64,000 nucleotides of DNA from Xanthoparmelia taractica. Taxonomy: Eukaryota > Ascomycota > Lecanoromycetes > Lecanorales > Parmeliaceae. Numbering within the stretch: the first letter of the stretch is position 1; the number at the start of each line of letters is the position of its first letter. The notes under the pieces were generated by a model. The model saw only the letters and a list, made by a program, of their open reading frames with translations, was not told the DNA's origin and did not search any database. Where the stretch lies: contig JANQBS010000013.1 in NCBI GenBank assembly GCA_033085395.1, positions 278,297 through 342,296 of the forward strand, in the 5' to 3' direction. This document shows positions 1 to 12,037 of this stretch, piece by piece. Made by a program: the position numbers and the translations under genes.

Positions 1-695
1 CCATGATCGAGGCTCTGGGAAGCTGTCTCCTGCAGCTCTCGAGCACCATCCCCGACGGCCTCGTCGTCTTCTTCCCCAGCTACGCCTACCTCGACCAAGT
101 GGTCCTCCGCTGGCAAATGAAGAATAATAGCAGCGGAGCGGCAAAACCCATCTGGACCCGCTTGCTGGAACGGAAGCCGATATTCCGAGAATCCAAATCC
201 GCCACCGGTCCCGACGACGATGTCCTGACCCAGTACACCCACGCCGTCGCCACCGGCCGCGGCGGCCTCCTCCTCTCCGTCATCGGCGGCAAATTGTCCG
301 AAGGCATCAACTTCTCCGACGCCCTCGGCCGCGCCGTCCTCGTCGTCGGCCTCCCGTTCCCCAACATCCACAGCGCCACATGGAAAGCCAAGCTCGAGCA
401 CATCGAACAGAGCACGGTAACGAGAACGGGCAGTCGGGACGAAGGAAAAGCGGCGGCGAGGGACTTTTACGAGAACGCGTGCATGAGGGCTGTGAATCAG
501 AGTATCGGGAGGGCTATTAGGCATAAGGGGGATTATGCGAGTATTGTTTTGCTGGATAGGCGGTATAGGACGTCCAGGATCGAGGGGAAGTTGCCGGCGT
601 GGATCAGGCAGGGGATAAACAGGGATGGAGCGGATGGGTTTGGGCAGGTGGTTGAGAGGATCAGGGTGTTTTTCGAGGGGAAGAAGAATGTCTAG
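1..695 (+). CDS. CHL1: CHL1/DDX11-type ATP-dependent DNA helicase, 3' end only
   Basis: This is the C-terminal part of a superfamily 2 XPD-like DNA helicase of the CHL1/DDX11 family, which acts in sister chromatid cohesion and genome stability in the nucleus. The reading frame is open from the window edge, so the start lies outside. Visible signatures are the block GGKLSEGINFSDALGRAV (helicase motif V region), followed by LPFPN, and the motif VI block QSIGRAIRHKGDYASIVLLD with its arginine finger. This spacing and wording match the last about 230 residues of CHL1-family proteins; RAD3/XPD differ in these blocks. The stop TAG is at 693-695. About 450 bp separate it from the next gene, which converges on it from the minus strand. 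Confidence 0.9.
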   Translation, partial: MIEALGSCLLQLSSTIPDGLVVFFPSYAYLDQVVLRWQMKNNSSGAAKPIWTRLLERKPIFRESKSATGPDDDVLTQYTHAVATGRGGLLLSVIGGKLSEGINFSDALGRAVLVVGLPFPNIHSATWKAKLEHIEQSTVTRTGSRDEGKAAARDFYENACMRAVNQSIGRAIRHKGDYASIVLLDRRYRTSRIEGKLPAWIRQGINRDGADGFGQVVERIRVFFEGKKNV

Positions 696-1148
696 TCGGA
701 TATCACATGCCTTCTTGGACCGAACTCAGTCATGGAGATCACTTCAAATCCTATCAGTGATGTGCCAGGATGTGCGGCAAAGATTCTGTTACCGAAACAT
801 GTCGTGCTTCTATGAAACCGAATATATCAAAGCTCCGTCTCCGCACAGGAGATGCGTAGCCCTGCCTCAAGAAGAGGCAATAACTAGTAGGAGCAAGACA
901 ATTGGACGCAGAAGGTATCCTGAACTAGACCGTTGCACGATACTTGCGATTCACGATAGCTGAGGGTATGTGATTAATGCAAGAGTCGCAAAGGCACGGC
1001 CAGAGAAAATTTTCTTCGCTAGCTGAGGCATGCAAACTTCGTTATAACGTCCACAGCCAAGATCTCGACTTTGTAGCAAGTGATGACATCAAATCGGCCA
1101 TCTGGAAGGGTAGGCCCTCCTTCCTCGCTGCAATAAGATGCCAACTTC
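696..1148. other. Convergent intergenic region
   Basis: This lies between the 3' ends of the helicase and the AAA ATPase. Short open frames occur but show no recognisable family, no consistent splice sites, and no RNA gene. It most likely holds the two 3' UTRs. Confidence 0.5.
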
Positions 1149-3758
1149 TCACCCTCCCCTTTCCCCAAACTCCTTGGCCCAGTCCTCAAATTCCTGTAAG
1201 CCCTGCTTGCTGACACTTGGCCGAATATTTATCAGACTCGCTTCAAAGTCCTCAAAATTAATCGGCCGTATTTCATCCGTCGACATGTACAGTAGCGCTT
1301 CCCCCAAGCTCCGAAGCGGACCCATGGCTGCGTCTTTTGCTAACGCCGTGATATCGCTGCCAGAGAAACCTGCTCTTGAGGTCAATTGGGGGTCCAAGAG
1401 CGTGAGCATGAAGATTAAAACATACCATCTGTCAGCTCTACCAGAACCTGAATATCCTTCTTGGAGAGACTGTGCTTCTGATGCCCCAAGAGCGTCCTCA
1501 GCTGCTCCGCTCTGACAGGGGCCTCAGGCAAGGGTATGTATTGCCTTCTCACAAATCTCCGTCTAGCAGCTTCGTCGATCGCCCAAGGCATGTTCGTAGC
1601 GGCAAGGACCAGGACCCTAGACGCATCGCCTTCAGCCTTCTCCTTATCAGTCTGTTTGCTGCCTGCTGCCGCACGCTGTAAATCGGACCATTGGATCAAG
1701 AACTCTGTCTTGATGCGCCTCGTGGTCTCATGCTCACTTGAGCCCCCTCGAGACGATAGAAGTGAGTCTATCTCGTCAACAAAGATTATGGACGGTGCAA
1801 GTGCCTTCGCGAGAGAAAAAAGTGCGCGGACCAATTTTTCCGACTCGCCTAGCCATTTCGAAGTGAGACTACTGGCGGAGATGGCAAAGAATGTCGATCT
1901 TGACTCGGTGGCTACCGCTCTGGCAAGCATCGTTTTTCCAGTTCCAGGGGGCCCGAAGAGCAACATCCCTCTGGCTGGTTCACGGAGACCCATGAAGAGA
2001 TCTGGGCGTAGAAATGGATAGACAACTGCTTCTTTTAGGGCCTTCTTCGCAACCTCTAAACCAGCTACATCAGCCCAGTGAACTTCGTCTCCTTGGACTA
2101 CGATCTCGTTGAATATTTGCTTAGCTGCGCCTTCGTCGACCCCTTTGGGAAGGTTCTTCTTGATGCGCTTGACACGCTCGTGCCAAGCCGACAAGGGCTG
2201 CGTAGTGTTGGACGGATCATCATCGGGATTGCTCGATTTAAGCGCCGGGTCAACTGGGATGGCATTTTCGCGAGCTTTGCGAGGAGGTCGTTTCCTCTTC
2301 TCCTGTTTCTCGTAGCTGCTGCTGGTATGGTCGTCATTGCTTCCGGAAGATGCTCGTCTCCCAGTTTCATCCATATCATGTTTGTTTGATCGAGGCGATG
2401 AGATGTTTGCTACGGGACGCCGAGCAATACTTGTGGGGACCGGGGGCCGGGTTTTCCTGGGAGGAGATCGTTGCCGCGACGGTAGACTAGATGCTCTTGC
2501 GCTGTCCTCCGGACGGTTAGTCCTTGCAAGGAACTGTGCTGTCGCCCGTGAGCTTGCCGTAGTTTGTGGAAACTCGGTTCGGTAAGAAGGATAACCGACT
2601 GGAGCTTTTGGTCGTACAGGTGATTTGGGCGCCATAGGATCCCGCAACAAGTCGGTATGCACCGGCGGCGTTGGTGGCTCAAGATTAATGAGATCTGCAT
2701 TAGTCTGGGGACGCAAGCCTAGACTTCCATCAGTGTGCTGCTGGCTGGAGCTTGACTGCATCGAGGAGGAGCCAATAGGTCGAGCATCATCTTGGACTGA
2801 TGATAAGTCCGGTGGTGTTCGTGCATCTGGTCGTACCAACGCGTTGCCGCCCAATGCTTGCTCTTCTCCATCTGTAAGACTTGTGGAATTCGGTCTGGAC
2901 GGAGTGTTACCTCCTCCGCTGTCGCGACGGGTAGATTCCACCGTAGTTGTACTGCCATTCCTGCCGGCCAAGGTCTGTCCCAGTTTCTGTCCTGACACTT
3001 TGGATATTGAGTCCCAAGCAAGGCCTGCAGCCTTTGATGACGCGGGAGGGGCACCAAGACGAGCACCGGAAGCTCTAGGAGATTTTGAAGGTTTCTTGCC
3101 GTCTCTGGGTCCCCTTAAGGTAGTCAACATGACACGGCCTTTCTTGTCCGGACTGGGTGTCCTTGATGTTTTTGTGACGGGTATTGGCAGTGTAGGTGGT
3201 GCGTATGGTGTTGTATAACTCATCATGTTGACCTGAGGGCTGCTGTAAGACCGGTTGGTTGGAGAGCAGTCGGAATCTCTTGTTAGTGGAAGAGGACGTC
3301 GGGGAAGAGCTGGTGGAGCTTTCGAGAGGTCCGGGTAATTCACTGCAGGCACAGTACCCTCTCCAAGCCACCCTGGGTTCGCTTGATCTTCCAAAGGATG
3401 ATCAGGCTTCGTAGGCACCAATGGCCGGCCTCGGGTTGTCGAGCTGCTGCTGGACCTGTCCCCATTGTCTTTAGCCTCTTTCCGACTCTTTCGCAGTGCT
3501 TCCAAGAGATCCACGCGTTCCTTGCATTGCAGCTCCATATTCCGGAGTGATTCCTGCAAGGCCCTCTCGGTCTCTGACTTTGGCTGATAATTTGGCGGGA
3601 CCCTGTAGGCATTATGGTAGTAGATCTGATCGAGTGCGGAACGCCATGATCGTAGGGCCTCTGCTTCGTTGTTCTGTCGAGAAAGTCGTGGTTAGCGGGA
3701 GGCTATGTGGACCGCTGTGAAGGGCCTGAGTTACATACTTGACCTTCAAAGTAGACAG
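1149..3758 (-). CDS. AAA ATPase of the Sap1/Yta6 (meiotic clade, MIT-containing) type
   Basis: A predicted cytoplasmic AAA ATPase close to yeast Sap1/Yta6 and to spastin/fidgetin-like enzymes. Exons seen: 3758-3739, 3673-1426 and 1369-1149; introns have GT/AG ends, and the last one restores the AAA reading as TDG|FSGSD. The N-terminal part contains EALRSWRSALDQIYYHNAY, resembling a MIT helix hairpin. A long Ser/Pro-rich linker follows. The AAA core then shows VHWADVAGL, Walker A GPPGTGKTMLARAVA, Walker B IIFVDEIDSLLSS, and the second region of homology AARRRFVRR. The C-terminal helix EDWAKEFGERGG ends the protein. The first exon with the start codon was not resolved: the frame upstream of 3758 needs a spliced exon ending in phase 1, probably within 3780-3960 or beyond. 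The general family is certain; the exact substrate is unknown. Confidence 0.85.
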
Positions 3759-4637
3759 CTGTGGAACAGATTAGATAACATTCATCGTAAGTCTTCTGCA
3801 TAGAAGACGAGGCTTTGTTGCGCATCATTGATGGTATCTAGTTGCTTGTACTCGTCCATTCCATGAGAATTGGGAGAAGGGTATTGAGGCTTGGAGCTGG
3901 TCAGTGCTGGAATGCCTTGTGTGTTCAGGCGAAGAATGACGTCCCAAGGGTTGCACTTTCCCAGTGGAATCCCAATGAGGCCTAGGGAGGATTCAGATGG
4001 GGATAAACAAGGTATACAAGCATTATAGTTTCAATGTGCTGCAAATGTGCTGTCTACTCAATTTACTTGTCAACGAAAATCATGTACGAGTACAGTCAGT
4101 CACACATCTGATGCATGGCGCTAAAGTCGTGGACCCTGAACAGCCTAAGAGAGTTCCAGCAGTCTTTCAAAGGATGAAAAACAGAGGACAACGTTCAGTA
4201 TTGAATAGGCTGATCAATTTGCAGAGGAGCAGCCTTATTGTGCTGGAAATTGATGGAGCAGGAATGAGACAACCACCCCCCACTGCAGGAGTAACAACAA
4301 CGTAGGTGTTGAAGCTTGAACGGCTGCGAATGTTGTGTCCTATGTACAAAAGTGAGCCAAAAGCGCGCCGGTACGCCCTGCAATCTGTAAATGCTGCCGA
4401 TATCTTTTGTCCCCTTAGGGGCAAAACAATGCTGTTCCCCTTATCATGTTACAGATCACACTGCTATGTCCTCCGTGTTTTTTTCCAACGCCCGCTTGAT
4501 GACATGATGCTCTAATGACGACCGAAGATTGGGTATTGAAAGAAAACGCTTTGTAAACAAAATGGCCGCTCAAGTGGGGAAAGATCTCGGTGCTGCACGC
4601 AGGGTAGTTGGTCGACTCAGAAGACGCCGTTTTCTTG
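3759..4637. other. Intergenic region, includes unresolved 5' exon of the AAA ATPase
   Basis: It holds the upstream side of the AAA ATPase and the 3' flank of the mitoferrin gene. A start-codon exon for the ATPase should lie in its left part, but I could not choose one. Nothing else is recognisable. Confidence 0.4.
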
Positions 4638-5944
4638 TCATAGCTCATTATTATGACGGATGAAATAGTTCTTGGCCAACTCGTACGAGCTCCTATTCAC
4701 AAAGTCAATTTCTCTAAACATATCATAAAGGACCTAAAGTAATCGTCGTACCAGCAGATAGCAGTGCTGGGCACCGTGGTCAATATTCTTGGCTGTAGAC
4801 CGCGGAAGAAGCCCCCGTATCCATGCTGTCTTTTGATAATGGCTGCTGCATCGAACATCCCTTTGGCATGTCTTAGCTCTTTGTCCTTCGCGGTACCCCT
4901 CGTTTGCAGCAAAGTCTTGATGACATCCAAGGGCGTTGTCAATGCTGCGGCAAAGCCTCCGGCCAACCCGCCGGCAACCATATGCGTTGTAGGGTTGTAG
5001 TCCCGTGAAGGGTTGAGGTATTGGGAAATAGAGCCGTAAGCTGAGAATTGTAGCGCGGTGAATGGAACGGTCATGCTAATCGTCGTTGGGTACGAAATGT
5101 AGAATGCCCGGAGGCCCTCATTTTTGTAGACTGATTTCGTACACTGCCGTATTGACCTGTACATCGAGCCATGGACCTGCATACGCTGTTTGATGACTAG
5201 TCGGAAAATCAGAATCATTCGATTACATGTGGCGACAATTCTTACCGTCGAATGGGTTCATTAAAGCGTCGCTGGCAATGGTTGCGCAAGCTCCACTGAC
5301 AGCTAGACCTTGTCAGCCAAGTACCGAACTATCTTGGGATTCGAGCGTTTCACCTCCTGCGAGTGGGTGATGGCCTGAATTGTTTCCTCCCATGGCATGC
5401 TTCACCGCCTCGTAGGTCAAAAAGTAGAGAGCATGAGCAGGACCTGTATCACGTCATGACTCTGTACTCTCCGTCAGAGCACACACAGCATACCAGCCCC
5501 AACAATCACACTTGAGACCCCTTTCCACATCGATCTGAATCCTTCTATCCTCCGTATCTTCCAAAACGCTTGGTGCATGCCGGTATACAGTCCACCTTCG
5601 GCAGGCTTCAGTACTTGGAGGCGAGTCTGCGGTCTGATTCAGCGCAAAAGGCAAAGAGTCCGCGAGATAGAATATTACCTTCAGCATGTCGACTGGATAC
5701 ATGACAGAATGTTCCTTATATCCCATTAGCTCTGTATGACATTTGGGAGCTCAGCGCCGTGGGGGGCGAATTCACCGCGACCCCAGCAAATCCACCTGCC
5801 AACATGTTCTCCAAGGCTGTAAAATTGGGCGGTAAAGCTTCATAGCTGCAATTGAGATTTAGCATTGTTATTCTTGAGCGTCAAGATCTCAACCATAGTC
5901 ACGCACTCGATATCCTCCACCGGGACCGGGTCGTGGGCGGCCAT
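4638..5944 (-). CDS. MRS4: Mitoferrin, mitochondrial iron carrier (Mrs3/Mrs4 type)
   Basis: A 309-residue mitochondrial carrier of the inner membrane that brings ferrous iron into the matrix for Fe-S and haem synthesis. Eight exons fit exactly: 5944-5907, 5845-5776, 5714-5679, 5626-5494, 5443-5354, 5308-5246, 5196-4752 and 4692-4638. The three carrier signatures are seen: PVDMLKTRLQ, PFDVIKQRMQ and PLDVIKTLLQTRG. Mitoferrin-specific text includes AEHSVMYPVD, GPAHALYFLTYEAVK and YPTTISMTVPFTALQF. The last intron (4693-4751) must be removed to give the proper end CWSSYELAKNYFIRHNNEL; read-through gives a false stop at 4697. Exon 3 is only 36 bp. The first donor is GTGCGT, chosen because it alone keeps the frame into DYEALPPNF. 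Confidence 0.93.
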
Positions 5945-6635
5945 CGACCTCAGATCCAACGGTGTGGCTAGAGAGGGTAATCCCGCCGTGGTGTGATCTG
6001 ATTCAATACTGGGCGAGTGCAGAAGGGAGCTCTGGAGAATGTCATTGAGGCATGAGGGAGTAGGAAATATTTATGTGTTGCTAGGTTTGATGGGCGCATA
6101 TAAGATGAAGGATTACTGTTTGCAACAACTTTGCATGCAGGATTTCTCACTTTTCCACGACATCATGTTTTATTCCATTTCTATATTAGATCATCCGACC
6201 CAGACTCTCACCCAAACAGATTTACTTATGCAGTCATGCAGTCACCACAATCAGAAGATTTCTGATTGATCTGTATAGATTGGCTCTAGATGTTTCCTTG
6301 CATCCTCAGTAAATATGGTGCAATTAGGCTGCTACAAGAACTGGAATTTTGCTTAGAGCGTTCCTCCACAGTAGTAGTGCTTCGAACTGCACTGGGTGAA
6401 AAGTACGGGCAAAGAGAGAGAACAAAGCAATCGAAGTGAATCATGAGAATCCTTTGGTTGCTGTCTCATTTCTTTCCATTCTTAAACGCTAAGCTGAGAT
6501 GGATCGCCTCCGACTTCAACTCATAGACCACAGCTTACGTTTGTTCCCAGCTTGGATCAGACATCATGTGACCGCCGGACCATCAGCAAAGCCAATATGG
6601 GTATCCCGTTGTATAACCTCATGCAACATAAAACG
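5945..6635. other. Intergenic region between mitoferrin and ATG9
   Basis: It contains the mitoferrin 5' flank and the ATG9 3' flank. No coding or RNA gene was recognised. Confidence 0.5.
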
Positions 6636-9471
6636 CTAAATGCTTACACCTGCGCCCCTACCCTCTTGAGCCTTTGAGAATTGGTATACCAAGCCCAATA
6701 TGCCACCAGGCCCTCTCTCGTCATTGGTTGCCTCGACATCTTCCCCACCATTCTCATCCACCGTACCGGCACGAGTAGTCTTCCACGATTCACCCAGATG
6801 ACTATCGTTTGCGCCACCTTCACTACCATCCGCGCCTGAGCGTCCATCGTTGTCCAGTAGAGTCCCTTCTTCGTCTTCCAAAGGATCCTCGAGTGGCTTG
6901 GTTGACGTCCGCAATCGAGACTGAGTGCCAAACCTACGCTGCGTCCATGGACCAGTAGGTGTAGGTTGATGCTGAGGATCCAACAGCATAGAACCCATAG
7001 GTGATGCATGACCGCCGGTGGGAGCGAATCTCGGGGTGCGCTGGTGCGCCAGTGGTTGCCCTGCCATTACGCCGGATAAGGCTGAGCGAGTGGGAGCTCG
7101 CTTGTGGCGATCTGCCCTCACTGGTCTCTTACCGGTAGGCCCATGAGCTTCGGCGGTCAGAGTGGGGGACATTAGGCCTGGGAACACGGGGGGTACATGG
7201 AAGCTTGACTTGGCCGTAGGATGGAGCCCCGGTCGTTGGTTGTTTACATAATTGTCAATGAATCCGTAATACGAAGCTAGCATCTTGCCATCCTTGGTAG
7301 AATAGTACTCCTCGCGGAGATCTTGCGCTGCTTCACCATCCAAGGTGGCAGTGTTGTTACCCCCCTTCTTGAAATCAAACACTGCAAAGGAGCAGACATA
7401 TCCGAGTCCATCAACGTGCACCGTGAATTCGCGGAAAAAGTCTATAAGCCGATCACTGCATTTCGGAAGGCTGAACCATAGTATCAGAGGCGTGATAATA
7501 ATGCTGACAATCTCTTCCAGGAAGATTATCAACTTCATTTTATAGAGAGTAGCAAAATCCGCACGCACTTCGTTGGTGTGCAATCGATCTCGCCAGTGGT
7601 TTGGAAGATAGTGCGTGTATTCCGCAACATTAGTCAGAGCATACTCGGGATCAAAGACGAGATTCTCCTCGGGCACAATTCCTCTAGCAACGGCCCAGAC
7701 AGTTCCAAAAACGCCAAGATAGAACAGCACTGTCCGTTCAGGCGTGATCTCGAATGCCAGGAACAACTCCGGATCAATGACAGAGGCCAGGGCCAGAACG
7801 GAGGCCAGGGCGCCAGTGACGAATGCAACAAATCTTGAAACCTGAATCGTTTTGTCTTTAGGAAACTGCTCGAGGTAACGTGAAGCGAAGGGATAAGACA
7901 TATTGACACGTCGCTGAAACAGATGCCAGAGCTCGTTGAACTCCCGAAATTTCCACTCCGCCAGCGGAGTGTATTGACGGGACCCAATCTGAGAGGGATT
8001 GCGCTGATACTCATTGAAATAACGGAAGAAGTAATATAGCACGAAGAAGACCACTAACAAAGGAGCACAGAATAGATTCATAAATCCTACGAAGATGAAT
8101 CGTTCTCGTAACTTGTCACTGAGAGCACGGCGGCGGACATCTTTGAGGAATAGGGGTCTGACCTGACCTTGCTCGTCGAAAACAAAATCCAGGATACACA
8201 AGCTCAAGTTCCATTCGAGGGTCTTTGAGAAAAATTGCCGGTTTCTCAAAAAAGGCAACGGCAGGGTTAGATCGAGGATGTCTTTGTTGATCAGGGCGAT
8301 CATATAGTTTTCTCTTCGCATCAGGCGATTTGCAATGTCATGGGCATCCATGCGTTGCTTAGACTGGCTGCCTAGGAAGCGACGATGTTTGTCCTTAACG
8401 GCTGCTGCCGTAACAGGGTTCGAGTCTCTCAACAACATCAAACGCTTCACAATCTCTTGCCATGAGACTGTCTGAATGTCAGTGTCCGAAATCTCCAGCA
8501 GGTAGCGATAAAACTTTTGCATATGCCTTAGGTGGCGAAAGTCATAGCAGTATTGGAACAATCTGCAAATCCAAAAGAAAGCAAACAGCCAGACCAGTAA
8601 ATTTGCTGGCCCAGACATCTTCTTGGTGCATTGTGGAACAAGAATCTGAGACATCTTCTTGCTATTCGGTATCTCTTTATAGTCAATGCATGAGCCGAGA
8701 AACATGCTGAAGGCAACCACGAATGCCAACGTCCTATACATAATTAGTTTTCATGCACCCATGATTTTTGCTAAAAAATTCTTACAGAAGATTCAGTATT
8801 CTGTTCAATAGTATGCACCAGATCCCGTTGCCGATATAGTAGTCGTAAACCTCCTTCAGGAAATTGTCTAGGTTTTCGACATTCGCCCACATCCACATCG
8901 CTCGGTCTTTTGGGTCCATCATCCCCAGAGGGATGCCTCTGCATGTATTTGCTTTACTATGCGTTCGCGGAAATACAGGGTCTTGGTGTAATCGCTGTTG
9001 TTCTTGAGCAGCTTGCCATTTAGCCTGAATCGCTCTACTCGAGGGGCCCGACACAGGGGGCGGTATGGCTCTGTTCTGCTCGGCCTTCGATACCGGCAAT
9101 ACATTTTCGTGGTCTTCAATGAGCAAGGACTGAGGAACTTCGTCGTCCAAGTCATCTATGTGGACCCTGCCAGCAGCGTGTGGTGTCCTAGTCCGGCTCT
9201 GATTTTTCCTGGCAGGGATCCCCTGCCCTTGCCGTCTCGGTTTATTTACTCTCGGCAAGCCATCTGGGTTGGCAGTAGCATCAGCGAGAGCGTCATCAAG
9301 CTCATAGTCATGGAAGCCAGTGCCTAGATTCTCTTCATCCAAAGCCATGCCTGCTCTTTCTTCAAGGTCTGAGTGATCTGACAACTCGTCATGCTGCCGC
9401 AATGTCTCATATATCGAGGGCTCTCCTACAGCAGGGGGCAGGAATCTGGATAATATATTCGAAGCCATCAT
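6636..9471 (-). CDS. ATG9: Autophagy-related protein 9 (lipid scramblase)
   Basis: A 927-residue multispanning membrane protein that supplies membrane to the growing autophagosome. Exons are 9471-8786 and 8733-6636, joined across a 52-bp intron to read NRILNLL|TLAFVVAFSMFLGSC. The N-terminus MMASNILSRFLPP is typical of fungal Atg9. The core holds the strongly conserved block DPKDRAMWMWANVENLDNFL, the run YDYYIGNGIWCILL before the first membrane segment, and the sequence DFFREFTVHVDGLGYVCSFA after the last ones. The C-terminal tail is long, polar and poorly conserved, and ends with GILGLVYQFSKAQEG. Length is in the family range. The start is the first of two adjacent ATGs. It is divergent from COG6. 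Confidence 0.96.
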
Positions 9472-9765
9472 AATGTAAAAGCGCAGCTAGGCTGCTCGAA
9501 CAGAAGCTGCCTAAGGTTCCCGCATGTTGTGCACAGATGGCTCTGAGGATCAGGACGTCTGGATACTTGAACAGCCCGTCATGGTGGAAACCCTACCGAA
9601 TTTACTCGACATTCTTCGACACCGCAGTCCTGCAGAGCAAGTCGCGTGTTGTTATTGAGTCATGTGGAGCGGTGTTGCCCGCATTCGAGCGGGTCCAACA
9701 AAGTGCCGATGTTTAACCGATTTCGTAAGGATCTCGAGATTCTATCCAGGTTGTAGTCCCTAAGC
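9472..9765. promoter_or_regulatory. Shared divergent promoter of ATG9 and COG6
   Basis: The 294 bp between the two start codons must hold both promoters and both 5' UTRs. No specific operator could be named from sequence alone. Confidence 0.5.
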
Positions 9766-11906
9766 ATGGCAGCGACTCAGATCTATTTCAATGATCTCTC
9801 AGAGGATTTAGATGACAAGTTGACCGTCTCATCGACGCCGCAGAGGTCGAATGCGCTATCTAACAAGCTCTCTGGCGTTCTCTCCGCATCCTATGCAGAC
9901 TCGGAGATCAGAGACGCCCTACATAGTTTGGATGAGAAAGGGATCAAGAACACGGCAGAGACAAGGCGGAAACTGAGACTCGATGTCCAAAAAGAGGTCA
10001 TACAAAGGAACGGAGCCGTAGTCCAAGAATTTGGTCATGTTGCGGAGGTTCGTCCAATCAACGCCTTTGGATACTTTTGCTTAAGAAGCATCAGCAATTG
10101 AAGCGCATCGGCACGACCATCAACAATCTGAACGAATGCTGCAAGGACATGCGTCAACATGTGACAGCGGCTCGTCAAGATAACGCACCTGTACTAGAGG
10201 AAGCTTCCACCCTACTGGTCCAAAAGCAGGAAATAGAGACAAAAAAGCAGCTGCTAGATGCCTTCAACAAGCATTTCATCATCTCGGAAGAAGATTTACT
10301 GGTCTTGACAGGAGCAAATGAGGCCGTGGATGACGCTTTTTTTGCAATCTTGAACAAAGTGAAACATATCTATGTCGACTGTCAAGTCCTACTGGGAACT
10401 GAGAACCAAAGGCTTGGGCTTGAACTTATGGATCAAAGCTCAAGAAACCTCAATATCGGATACCAAAAGCTCTACAGATGGATCCAAAAAGAATTCAAGA
10501 CTTTGAATTTAGAGAGTCCACACATCAGCTCCATCATCCGGCGTGCCTTGCGAGCACTTGCAGAACGACCTACGTTATTCCAAAGCTGCTTAGACTTCTT
10601 TGCGGAAGCTCGAGAGCATGTCCTGACTGACGCCTTCTATTCAGCATTGACCGGTTCATGGAGTGAAAACGATCAGAACCCAATGACGAAACCAATCGAG
10701 TTTTATGCCCATGATCCCCTTCGTTATGTGGGTGATATGCTTGCATGGACTCACTCTGCAACTGTATCTGAGCGTGAGGCTTTAGAGTCACTCTTCATAT
10801 CTGACGGGGACGAGATAAGCAAAAGTTTCCAAGCCGGCAGGCAGGCAGAACCATGGTCGGCAGGCGACGACGAGAATTTCGATGGACGCAAAGCCTTAGG
10901 AGAGCTTGTCAACCGTAACGTAGCTGGGGTCGCAAGAGCGCTCCGGCAACGGATCGAACAAGTTCTTCAAAACCACGAAGACGCAGTGCTACTGTACAAG
11001 ATTGCTAATCTCATTATATTCTATCGCGTCACATTCATCAAGCTGCTGGGCTCGGACTCGAGTTTGCTTGAGACACTGTCCTCGCTCGCGCAGTCTGCGC
11101 TCCGCCATTTCAGAACTGTCGTGTCCGACAGCGTCTCGGCCGTTGAGGCAGACATTGCAGCACCCAATCCAGACCTGCAGATACCCGATTTCCTTAACGA
11201 GAACCTCACCCAGTTTGCCACTCTCTTGAAAACGTACGACTCCTCGCTCACGCCAGCCTCTTCCCGTGTCGCGGATTTTGAGCCCGTCACCTCCCAAGCC
11301 CTCGATCCATTCCTCTCCATCTGCGAGAAAATGTCCAGAGAAACCAACGAGCCCTCCGCCAGCATTTTCATGGTCAATTGCCTGTTAGCAGCCAAGGTAG
11401 CGCTCTCCAACTACGACTTCGTCCAAGGTCGACTGTCAGCGCTGAATGAGCAACTTGCAAGCCTGACTGCCAGCCTCACAGAATACCAGCATGCCTTCTT
11501 CCTCCATACCTCTGGCCTTCATCCGCTGCTGGTTGCTCTCGCGCCTACGGAAGAAACCCCGGAAAGTCTCCTCAAAGTCCCGACGCTTCCGCCGTTCCAG
11601 CGCCAGCCACTCACCGACGCCAGTCAAACCCTCGACGATTTCTTGCCCTCAGCGCTCATGGACGCAATGGAAAATCTTAAGCGGTTGGTCAACACCAAGC
11701 TAGCACAGGAGATCACGGCGGATGCGGCTGAGAGGTTTTGCGAGGACTTTGAATTCGTGGAGGGGAGGTTAGCAGCGGTCGACGAGTTGAGGGAGAATGC
11801 TGTGCCCGAGGAAAAAGGGGAAGATGAAAAGGAGGAGCAAGAGCTGGCGCCATTGAGGTCGTTATTCCCTAGGACGAGTGGAGAGATCAGGGTGTTGCTT
11901 AGCTGA
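9766..11906 (+). CDS. COG6: Conserved oligomeric Golgi complex subunit 6
   Basis: A 697-residue subunit of the COG tether, which directs retrograde vesicle traffic within the Golgi. Exon 1 (9766-10047) and exon 2 (10095-11906) join to give FGHVAEQLKRIGTTINNLNECCKDM, the diagnostic COG6 N-terminal coiled-coil. Other conserved blocks are NKHFIISEEDLLVLT and LGTENQRLGLELMDQSSRNLN, and PHISSIIRRALRALAERP. The 47-bp intron begins with the less common donor GTTCGT and ends with ATCAG. Without splicing the first reading frame would stop at 10101. Length matches fungal COG6. The C-terminal Asp/Glu-rich run is less conserved. Confidence 0.94.
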
Positions 11907-12037
11907 TCGCGGCCTTTGTTCGAAGGGCGAGGCATATGCGTTGTATATATGGAAAAGCCCCCATTCGTGGATGTACCCAGGCCTCCTAGGCTCACCGTGA
12001 TATCCCTATGCTTCTTATTCCCATTATAGAATGGCTG

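Noticed and set aside
4693..4752. Apparent mitoferrin C-terminus reading YDDYFRSFMICLEKLTL
   Set aside because: This is read-through of the last intron; splicing 4693-4751 gives the family-typical end with WSSYE.
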